A DNA stretch of 64,000 nt from Collinsella tanakaei (GTDB lineage: Bacteria; Actinomycetota; Coriobacteriia; Coriobacteriales; Coriobacteriaceae): positions 62,001 to 126,000 of the forward strand of contig NZ_JACJMB010000003.1 in assembly GCF_016902615.1 (NCBI RefSeq), given 5' to 3'. This document shows positions 58,143 through 64,000 of this stretch, piece after piece; position 1 is the stretch's first letter; each line of letters begins with the position of its first letter. The position numbers were made by a program, and so were the translations under genes. The notes under the pieces were generated by a model, which worked only from the letters and a program-made list of their open reading frames with translations, did no database searches and was not told where the DNA came from.

Positions 58143-59327
58143 ATGAAATCGGCTTGGGAGCTCGCAGCCGAGCTCGTACGCATCGACAGCTCGGATCCGG
58201 GAGCCTATGAGGATGAGATCGAGCGGCACATCTTGGCGATGGTCGAGCAGGCCCGGGAGCTTCTGCCTGCCGATCTGGCGGCCCGCATCGCCACAGAGGA
58301 GCTCGAGGTTGCGCCCGGCAGGCGCAACCTCATGGTCACCGTGCCCGGCCGCACCGACGAGAGCCGCCTCGTCTACATCTGCCATATGGACACCGTGACG
58401 CTCGGCGATGGCTGGGACGAGGGCATCGGGGCCCTTTCCGCCCTCGAGCGCGACGGGCGCCTCTACGGACGCGGCGCCTGCGATATGAAAGGCGGTCTTG
58501 CCTGCGCGCTGTCCGCCCTCTTCTCGCTACTGTGCGACATCGCCGCGCGCGGCGAGCTGCCCCGTCGCGGCTTTTCGCTCATCTGCACGGTGGACGAGGA
58601 GGACCAGATGCGGGGCGCCGAGGCCGCCATCGAGGCGGGCTGGGTCGGCGCGGACGAATGGGTGCTCGACACCGAGCCCACCGACGGGCAGATCCAGGTG
58701 GCGCACAAGGGACGCACCTGGTTCGAGCTCACCATGCACGGCGTGACGGCGCACGCGAGCCAACCCTGGCAGGGCGCGGACGCCATCGCCGCCATGGCCG
58801 AGGCGATCGCGCGCATCCGCCACGCGTTCGCGAAGCTGCCCGCACATCCCGAGCTCGGCCCCGCGACGGTCACGTTCGGCCAGATCACCGGAGGCTACCA
58901 GCCCTACGTCGTGCCGGACGCCTGCACGGTCTGGATCGACATGCGCCTCGTCCCGCCGACCGACACCGCGGCGGCGCGCGCCATCGTCGAGAACGGCATC
59001 GCCAAGGCGGAGGCGGCGGTTCCCGGCGTGCGGGGCACCTATGTCGTCACCGGCGACCGCCCCGCCATCGAGCGCGACCCGGCCTCCGCGCTCGTAGCCG
59101 TCCTCTCGCGCGTCGCCGAGGACTGCGGGACCCCCGCCCCCATCGGCTTCTTCACCGGCTACACCGACACCGCCGTGATCGCCGGGCGCTGCGCGAACCG
59201 CACCTGCGCCTCCTACGGCCCCGGCTCGCTCGCGCTTGCCCACAAGCCGAACGAATTCGTGCCGAAAGCCGATATCGAGCGCGTCGAGCGGGTCCTCACG
59301 AGCCTGCTCGAGCGCACGCTGTGGTAG
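58143..59327 (+). CDS. M20-family metallopeptidase (ArgE/DapE-type)
   Basis: 394 aa from ATG 58143 (AAGGGAAG upstream); the frame is open earlier but would start inside the palindrome. Two-zinc site residues: YICHMDTVTL (His, Asp), GRGACDMKGG (Asp), VDEEDQMRGA (Glu pair), DTEPTDGQI (Glu) and, near the end, AHKPNEF (His). This matches M20 peptidases and deacylases such as ArgE, DapE and YgeY-type enzymes. The substrate is unknown. It lies between serA and the DUF1015 gene on the same strand. Confidence 0.88.
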   Translation: MKSAWELAAELVRIDSSDPGAYEDEIERHILAMVEQARELLPADLAARIATEELEVAPGRRNLMVTVPGRTDESRLVYICHMDTVTLGDGWDEGIGALSALERDGRLYGRGACDMKGGLACALSALFSLLCDIAARGELPRRGFSLICTVDEEDQMRGAEAAIEAGWVGADEWVLDTEPTDGQIQVAHKGRTWFELTMHGVTAHASQPWQGADAIAAMAEAIARIRHAFAKLPAHPELGPATVTFGQITGGYQPYVVPDACTVWIDMRLVPPTDTAAARAIVENGIAKAEAAVPGVRGTYVVTGDRPAIERDPASALVAVLSRVAEDCGTPAPIGFFTGYTDTAVIAGRCANRTCASYGPGSLALAHKPNEFVPKADIERVERVLTSLLERTLW

Positions 59328-59501
59328 GTACCCGGCGCATCCGCAAGCCGCACGCCCCGGGCACGCTCTCGTCCCCGCCTGTCGGCCCGCCCTCTCATGC
59401 GGGCCGACAGGCGGACGCCCCGATCGCGCCTCGCGCCGGGCGGAGCGACCCCATACGCTATCATGGCACTCATATGGCAACCCACGTGTGAAAGGCACGC
59501 C

Positions 59502-60758
59502 ATGCGCGTTCTCCCCTTCCCCTGCATCCGTCCCGTCCCCGAGCATGCCGCCGAGGTCGCGGCGCTGCCCTACGACGTCTTCGACCGCGCCGAGGCGGCC
59601 GCCTACGTGGCCGACCGCCCGCTGTCGTTTCTGAACATCGACCGCCCCGAGACGCAGTTCCCGCCCGAGCAGGATATGTACGCCCCCGAGGTCTACGCAC
59701 GCGGCGCCGATCTTCTGCGCGAGCGTATCGACGACGGCACCTACATCGCCGACGGCAACCGCTCCTACTACATCTACGAGCTGACGATGGACGGGCGCTC
59801 CCAGACCGGCGTCGTGGGCGTGTGCGCGGTGGATGGGTACGAGGACGGCACGATCAAGCGCCACGAGCTCACCCGCGCGGAGAAGGAGCGCGACCGCATC
59901 GAGCACATCCGCGCCCTGGGCTGCCAGACCGGCCCGATCTTCCTCACCTATCGCGACCAGCCCGTGCTGGACATCATCATCGGCGCGGCGAAAACCGCCA
60001 CGCCGCTCTACGATTTCACAGATGACGAAGGCGTGCGCCAGACCGTGTGGGAGATCGCCCGCCCGGAGGCCGTCGAGGCCCTGCACGCCATGTTCGAGAA
60101 GGTGCCGTGCGCCTACATCGCCGACGGGCACCACCGCACCGCCTCGGCGGTGAAGGTCGCCCAGGCCATGCGCGACGAGGCGCGCGAAGCCGGCACGCTC
60201 ACCGGCAAGGAGCCATTCAACTTCTTCCTCGCCGTGCTGTTCCCGGCAAGCCAGCTCACCATCCTGCCGTACAACCGCGTCGTCGCCGACCGGGCGGGCC
60301 TCGACGCCGACGGCCTCATCGAGCGCGTGCGCACAGCCGGCTTCGAGGTGACACCCGCGGAAAGCGCCGTCACGCCCGAGCGCGCCGGGGTAATCGGGAT
60401 GTACACCGACGGCCGCTGGTGGCGCCTGGAGCCCACCGAAGAGCTTACCGCGACGGCTGCGGCGGCGGGCCCCGTGGCCGCGCTCGACGTCTCGATGCTG
60501 CAGGACCACCTCATCGCACCGATTCTCGGTATCGAAGACGTGCGCGGCGATCCGCGCATCAGTTTCGTGGGCGGCATCCGCGGTATCGAGGAGCTCGAGC
60601 GCCGTGCAGGTACGGAGGGCGTCGCCTTCTCGATGTGCGCGACCTCCATCGACCAGCTGCTCGCCGTGGCGGATGCGGGCCTGCTCATGCCGCCGAAGTC
60701 GACCTGGTTCGAGCCGAAGCTGCGCAGTGGCCTGTTCATCCACCGCATCGCCAAGTAA
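59502..60758 (+). CDS. DUF1015-family protein
   Basis: 418 aa from ATG 59502 with GAAAGG upstream. Family motifs: FPCIRPVPEHAAEVAALPYDVF at the start (~residues 5-26), RPETQFPPEQDMY, IKRHELTRAEKERDRIEH (~106-124), and the conserved YIADGHHRTASA (~203-214). The protein is cytoplasmic. In several anaerobes the family sits in a serC-serA-DUF1015 cluster, as here (with an M20 gene between), and serB is not seen. A role in serine biosynthesis is inferred from that context; no activity is proved from the sequence. Confidence 0.88.
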   Translation: MRVLPFPCIRPVPEHAAEVAALPYDVFDRAEAAAYVADRPLSFLNIDRPETQFPPEQDMYAPEVYARGADLLRERIDDGTYIADGNRSYYIYELTMDGRSQTGVVGVCAVDGYEDGTIKRHELTRAEKERDRIEHIRALGCQTGPIFLTYRDQPVLDIIIGAAKTATPLYDFTDDEGVRQTVWEIARPEAVEALHAMFEKVPCAYIADGHHRTASAVKVAQAMRDEAREAGTLTGKEPFNFFLAVLFPASQLTILPYNRVVADRAGLDADGLIERVRTAGFEVTPAESAVTPERAGVIGMYTDGRWWRLEPTEELTATAAAAGPVAALDVSMLQDHLIAPILGIEDVRGDPRISFVGGIRGIEELERRAGTEGVAFSMCATSIDQLLAVADAGLLMPPKSTWFEPKLRSGLFIHRIAK

Positions 60759-60812
60759 CGGAGGCGACGCGCGCTTCCTCCGGGGAGCGCGTCTTCAGCT
60801 CGTTAGAACAGA

Positions 60813-60871
60813 ACAGGGGCGATGTCGCGCGCAGGGGTACCACCAAACCCTGCGCGCGACATCGCCCCTGT
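60813..60871. terminator. Perfect 24-bp inverted repeat between convergent genes
   Basis: 60813-60836 and 60848-60871 are perfect reverse complements around an 11-base loop (GTACCACCAAA). It separates the DUF1015 gene from the convergent YczE-family gene. Neither strand has a T-tract, so it may be a Rho-dependent end or a transcript stabiliser. Confidence 0.6.
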
Positions 60872-60893
60872 CGCATACGGCACCCGCCCTCGC

Positions 60894-61622
60894 CTACTCC
60901 TCGAACGCCTCCTCGAGCATGGCGTGGGCCTCGGCCTCCTGAGCCGTCTTCGGTCCCGTCTCGCGGCCGAACAGGCGCCGCCAAAGACCGATGAAGATGC
61001 CGACGAGCATGGCGTTCACGACCGTCCCCTCGCGCACGCCGAACAGGCCCTCGAGCAGCATGAGGGACAGCGAGGCGGAAAACGCCATGAGCGAGCAGTC
61101 GAACGTGGTCTTGATGACCGAGAACGGCTCGCCGGTCACCTGCGCGAGCACCTTGACGAACTCGTCGCCCGGCACCGCGAGCACGTCAGCATCGACCTCG
61201 AGGAATACGCCGACGGACATGAAGACGACCGACACGAGCAGCGCCACCAGGCTGATAAGGTAGCCGTCGAGCGGCAGCATCCCGAACGGGATCGCCCAGA
61301 TATCGATGGACACCGTCATGACCGCCAGCGGGACGAGCTGCAGGAAGATCTTCGGGCTGACCTTGCCGCGCAGCAGGGCGATCTCACCTGCGAGCAGCAG
61401 CGCGTTGAACAAAAACGAGAACATGCCGAGCGAGATGCGCGGCAGGTCGTAACGCGCGCAGATCTCGGTCATGACGGCGGGGATGCACGAGATGGGCGAG
61501 GTGCCGGTCGCCGTGCACTTGGCGAGCGCGATGCCGGCGCCGATGAATAGCAGGCCGACGACCATCTGCCCGCACCGAAACCCGAAAGACCTTTGCTGCG
61601 CGCCCACCATATGCGCCCCCAT
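60894..61622 (-). CDS. YczE/YyaS/YitT-family membrane protein (copy 2)
   Basis: 242 aa from ATG 61622 (238 aa if the better-placed ATG 61610, with GGGGG upstream, is used). About five membrane helices; the GTSPIS turn (~residue 40) and the later VLAVPGDEFVK segment align with the copy at 30262-30957. It ends in an acidic tail (EAEAHAMLEEAFEE). Its control region carries a dyad similar to that of the MarR-YczE operon, so the MarR protein may control both. Function not established. Confidence 0.85.
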   Translation of the reverse strand: MGAHMVGAQQRSFGFRCGQMVVGLLFIGAGIALAKCTATGTSPISCIPAVMTEICARYDLPRISLGMFSFLFNALLLAGEIALLRGKVSPKIFLQLVPLAVMTVSIDIWAIPFGMLPLDGYLISLVALLVSVVFMSVGVFLEVDADVLAVPGDEFVKVLAQVTGEPFSVIKTTFDCSLMAFSASLSLMLLEGLFGVREGTVVNAMLVGIFIGLWRRLFGRETGPKTAQEAEAHAMLEEAFEE

Positions 61623-61645
61623 CTCATATGCTCATCGTTTCCGCA

Positions 61646-61679
61646 GTATGCAAACGTTTGCACTACGCATCCGAGTATA
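61646..61679 (-). promoter_or_regulatory. Promoter and possible MarR-type operator of the second YczE-family gene
   Basis: The dyad 61646-61666 contains the perfect TGCAAACGTTTGCA (61649-61662) and shares GTATGCAAAC with the 31427-31447 site. A minus-strand TATACT (61679-61674) with a weak TTTGCG 17 bases further up places the dyad at or just after the start site, as at the MarR locus. Confidence 0.5.
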
Positions 61680-61778
61680 TATCCGCGCACGCCTGGCGCA
61701 AAAGGGGGCTTGTCGATTTTTCTAAAAATGGGCGCCGCTCACCACAAGATGACCACGCACGGGTGGGCGCATGTGCGC

Positions 61779-62369
61779 TCAGCTCTCGAGCGCGCGCTGC
61801 TGTTGGTCTGCGTCGATCAGGTCCTCGAACGTAAAGGCAGCTCCGTCGAAGGTGAAGCGCATGATGGAACAGTTGCCGGCGACACCCGCCCGGTAGACGT
61901 CCGCATCGGACACCCAGCGCGCGAAGAACTCGCGGCACGAGGACCCCGACGACACCGCGAGCACGCACTCGTGCCCCGGTCGGCTCATGATGTCGGTGAG
62001 CGTGGCACTCATGCGCTCGCGGACCGCATCTTGGCTCTCGCCACCGAACTGGCAGAAGAAGTCGCCCCAGGGGCGCGGCGGCATGAGCTCGATGCGCTCG
62101 GCCTCGTACGCCCCGAAGAACCACTCGCGCAGACCGTCCACGCAGACACAAGGCAGATCCGAGGCGAGCTCCGCCGTCTGGCGAGCGCGCCCGAGCGTCG
62201 AGGCGTACACATGGTCGAACGCGATGCCCTCGTGGCGGAAATACGCCTTAAGGCGGCGCGCCTGCTCGACGCCCTCGACGGTGAGGGGCGAGTCGCACCA
62301 TCCCTGGATGATCCGTTTGTCGTTGAACATGGTCCGCCCGTGACGGACCAGATAGAGCGTGCGAGCCAT
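61779..62369 (-). CDS. Histidine phosphatase (phosphoglycerate-mutase-like)
   Basis: 196 aa from ATG 62369 (GGGGAGGG upstream). The catalytic loop LYLVRHGRTMFND (His, Arg, ~residues 6-18) is clear, with LREWFFGAYEAE. Near residue 140, where the family has a second His, this protein reads ECVLAVSSGSSCREF, so that His appears to be replaced by Ser. If so, activity may be reduced or the family is atypical. Substrate unknown. Confidence 0.82.
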   Translation of the reverse strand: MARTLYLVRHGRTMFNDKRIIQGWCDSPLTVEGVEQARRLKAYFRHEGIAFDHVYASTLGRARQTAELASDLPCVCVDGLREWFFGAYEAERIELMPPRPWGDFFCQFGGESQDAVRERMSATLTDIMSRPGHECVLAVSSGSSCREFFARWVSDADVYRAGVAGNCSIMRFTFDGAAFTFEDLIDADQQQRALES

Positions 62370-62384
62370 CGACCCTCCCCTTCC

Positions 62385-62426
62385 AAAAAGGCGACGCACG
62401 CTCCCCTGTAGGAAACGTGCGTCGCC
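62385..62426 (-). terminator. Intrinsic terminator of proC
   Basis: Minus strand: GGCGACGCACG / CGTGCGTCGCC stem with a 14-base loop, followed by TTTTT, right before the histidine phosphatase gene. Confidence 0.88.
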
Positions 62427-62441
62427 CGCGGTGTCAGAAAC

Positions 62442-63242
62442 CTACATCGCGCGGTTCTTGGCGGCAGCGGCGCGCGCCGCGTCGATCACCGCCGCGCGGA
62501 AGCCGCCTGCCTCGAGCGCCGCGACGGCCTCGATGGTCGTGCCCGCGGGCGACGACACCATGTCCTTCAGCTGCGCGGGGTGCATGCCCGTCTCGAGCAG
62601 ATACTTGGCCGTACCCAGCACCGCCTGCTCGGCAAAGGTGTAGGCCTGGGCGCGCGCCATGCCCTCGGCCACGGCCGCGTCGGCGAGCGCCTCGATAAAG
62701 ACGCACACGTAGGCAGGCGAGCTGCCCGATGCCGCGATCACCGCGTCGATCAGGTGCTCCGGCACGATCTCGGCGCGCCCGAAGCTCTCGAAGAGCTCCT
62801 TCACGTGCGCGATCTCGTCAGCCGAGACGTTTGCGTTCGGCGTGAGCGAACTCATGCCGGCAAGCACCATCGCGGGCAGGTTCGGCATGACGCGCACGAT
62901 CTTGCGCTGCGACCCAAGCAGGCCCTCCAGGCGCTCCAGCGTCACGCCGGCGGCGATGGACACCACGAGCGCGCCGTCGGCCACGCTGCCCGCGAACCCG
63001 CGCACCACGTCGTCGAGATACTGCGGCTTCACCGCGATGAGCACGATCCTCGCCCCGCTCACCGCCGCGGCGTTGTCGCAGGTGCCCGCGCAGCCGAGCT
63101 CGGCGGCGAGCCGCTGCTGCGCGGCCTCCATCACGTCGGCCACCACGATATCCGAAGGCGCGATGAGTCCCGCGCCCACGATGCCCTTCGCGATCGCGCT
63201 GCCCATGTTGCCGCAGCCGATCAGTGCCAATTCCTTCGCCAT
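62442..63242 (-). CDS. proC: Pyrroline-5-carboxylate reductase
   Basis: 266 aa, ATG 63242 with GAGAGGAG upstream. NADP-binding GCGNMGSAIAKGI (~residues 9-21), IAVKPQYLDDVV, RVMPNLPAMVLAG, and the C-terminal dimer signature (SSPAGTTIEAVAALEAGGFRA). It reduces pyrroline-5-carboxylate to proline. It directly follows a glycyl-radical enzyme gene (33 bases), unlike proA and proB, which lie elsewhere. It may therefore serve a degradation pathway that yields P5C as well as biosynthesis. Confidence 0.96.
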   Translation of the reverse strand: MAKELALIGCGNMGSAIAKGIVGAGLIAPSDIVVADVMEAAQQRLAAELGCAGTCDNAAAVSGARIVLIAVKPQYLDDVVRGFAGSVADGALVVSIAAGVTLERLEGLLGSQRKIVRVMPNLPAMVLAGMSSLTPNANVSADEIAHVKELFESFGRAEIVPEHLIDAVIAASGSSPAYVCVFIEALADAAVAEGMARAQAYTFAEQAVLGTAKYLLETGMHPAQLKDMVSSPAGTTIEAVAALEAGGFRAAVIDAARAAAAKNRAM

Positions 63243-63275
63243 GTCGTCTCCTCTCGCGGCGCGCCGCAGGCGCGC

Positions 63276-64000
63276 CTAGAACGTCTGCTCCGTGCGGTTG
63301 ATGATCTCGTCTTGCAGGTCGCGCCCCAGATTGCACCATTTCTCCGAGAACCCGGCCACGCGCACGATGAGGTCGCGGTAGTTCTCGGGATGCTCGCGCG
63401 CGTCGATGAGCGTCGAGCGGTCGACGATGTTGAACTGGATATGGTGCCCGCCCATATCGAAGTACGTGCGCACGAGGTCCGCAAGGTTCGCGAGGCCGCG
63501 CTCGCCCTCGATGGCGCCGGGCGCGAACTTCTGGTTCAGCAGCGTGCCGCCGGTCGACGCGTGGTCCATCTTCGCGCACGACGCGATCACGGCGGTGGGG
63601 CCCGCCGTGTCGGCATGCGCCTCCGGCGAGATGCCGTCGCTCACCGGCTCGCCGGCGCGCCGCCCCGACGGCGAGGCTCCCGTCACCTCGCCGAAGTAGA
63701 TATGGCACGTGGTGGGCAGCATGTCGATGCGCCATTCGCCGCGGCGCATGTTGGGGCGGCCCGTCACATAGTCGCGGAACGCCTCGAACACCTCGCGCAT
63801 GATGGCGTCGGCGTACTCGTCGTCGTTGCCGTACTTCGGCGTCCTGCGCGCGCAGATGCCCCGGATGCGCGCGCCCGCGTCGCCCGCGAAATCCGTCGCG
63901 AGCGCATCGAGCATCTCGGCCATGGTGACGCGGCGCTCGTCGAACACGTTGTACTTGAGCGAGGCCAGCGCGTCGGTGATGGAGCCGATGCCCACCCCCT
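63276..64000 (-). CDS. Glycyl-radical enzyme, C-terminal part (HypD/CutC/PFL type; truncated by the window edge)
   Basis: 241 residues are visible; the N-terminal two thirds, with the active-site Cys, lie beyond 64000. The glycyl-radical loop is clear in LIVRVAGFSEKW (Gly six to seven residues before Trp), followed by the usual NLGRDLQDEIINRTEQTF end. FNIVDRSTLIDAREHPENYRD and SPSGRRAGEPVSDGISP are typical of the hydroxyproline-dehydratase, choline-lyase and glycerol-dehydratase groups rather than pyruvate formate-lyase. The adjacent proC points to trans-4-hydroxyproline dehydratase (HypD), which makes P5C. The activating enzyme is not in the window. Confidence 0.75.
   Translation of the reverse strand, partial: GVGIGSITDALASLKYNVFDERRVTMAEMLDALATDFAGDAGARIRGICARRTPKYGNDDEYADAIMREVFEAFRDYVTGRPNMRRGEWRIDMLPTTCHIYFGEVTGASPSGRRAGEPVSDGISPEAHADTAGPTAVIASCAKMDHASTGGTLLNQKFAPGAIEGERGLANLADLVRTYFDMGGHHIQFNIVDRSTLIDAREHPENYRDLIVRVAGFSEKWCNLGRDLQDEIINRTEQTF

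Noticed and set aside
58527-60743. 738-codon minus-strand frame across the peptidase and DUF1015 genes
   Set aside because: Antisense to two conserved proteins; no ribosome site or motif.
1-64000. Prophage, insertion sequence or integrative element
   Set aside because: No integrase, transposase, phage structural or conjugation gene was recognised, and tRNA genes show no flanking att-type duplication.

Overview
The window is high-GC (roughly two thirds G+C by eye) bacterial chromosome. The gene content points to an anaerobic actinobacterium of the class Coriobacteriia, probably a Collinsella-like gut organism. Indicators are a CarD-type regulator, a Rho factor with a long Ala/Pro/Arg/Asn-rich N-terminal extension, a NifU-like/GGGtGRT pair, radical-SAM and glycyl-radical enzymes, rubredoxin and ferredoxin-type redox proteins, and ATP-dependent PEP carboxykinase. 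The taxon is an inference from gene content. No phage, plasmid, insertion sequence or CRISPR array was found. The region reads as core genome, with many palindromic intergenic elements between the genes.

Layout. 1-5.2 kb: the end of an unidentified gene, a small membrane protein, a long inverted-repeat element (870-1028), the GGGtGRT/NifU-like operon, an FAD-binding fumarate-reductase/aspartate-oxidase-family protein, and a tRNA-His-Lys-Lys operon. 5.7-10.3 kb: secreted SGNH esterase with SLH repeats, VanZ-like protein, a Pro/Ala-rich membrane protein, and a short-chain dehydrogenase. 10.5-18.7 kb: transaldolase-rho (overlapping by one base), argS, CarD-like regulator, HD hydrolase, PfkB-type sugar kinase. 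18.9-26.8 kb: proA, Fic protein, prolyl-aminopeptidase-like hydrolase, proB, nicotinate phosphoribosyltransferase, small tail-anchored protein. 27.2-36.6 kb: tRNA-Ala, a candidate structured RNA with a strong terminator, a GNAT-PflX fusion, HAD phosphatase, a MarR-YczE operon, LOG-family protein, rubredoxin-glutamate-synthase-like protein, tgt, an XRE membrane regulator and a DUF6440 protein. 36.7-49.5 kb: second copy of the long inverted-repeat element, an Fe-S aldo/keto reductase behind a MerR-type promoter, a coiled-coil tail-anchored protein, HemW-like radical SAM protein, BadF-type kinase, YbjQ, another long inverted-repeat element (43148-43296), a large membrane protein, a second Fe-S aldo/keto reductase, acylphosphatase, RNase HI, Fur-family and MarR-family regulators. 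49.6-64 kb: B3/B4 protein, pckA, flippase, metallophosphatase, serC-serA-M20 peptidase-DUF1015, a second YczE-family gene, histidine phosphatase, proC, and the 3' end of a glycyl-radical enzyme.

Functional themes. Proline metabolism is spread over three loci (proA, proB, proC), and proC sits directly downstream of a glycyl-radical enzyme that may be a hydroxyproline dehydratase. Serine biosynthesis is represented by serC-serA with DUF1015 nearby and no serB seen. Gluconeogenic and pentose-phosphate functions are pckA and transaldolase. Several regulators have readable autoregulatory sites: Fur-type 48576-48593, MarR-type 49536-49557 and 31427-31447, with a related site at 61646-61666.

The most notable non-coding content is a set of intergenic palindromic elements. 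These are two copies of a 159-168 bp element with 26-30 bp terminal inverted repeats, a different 149-bp element with 32-bp arms, two copies of a 59-bp palindrome, and two copies of a 29-bp repeat, one of which is extended into a perfect 40-bp palindrome. All similarity statements come from reading the sequence by eye; no database search was run.
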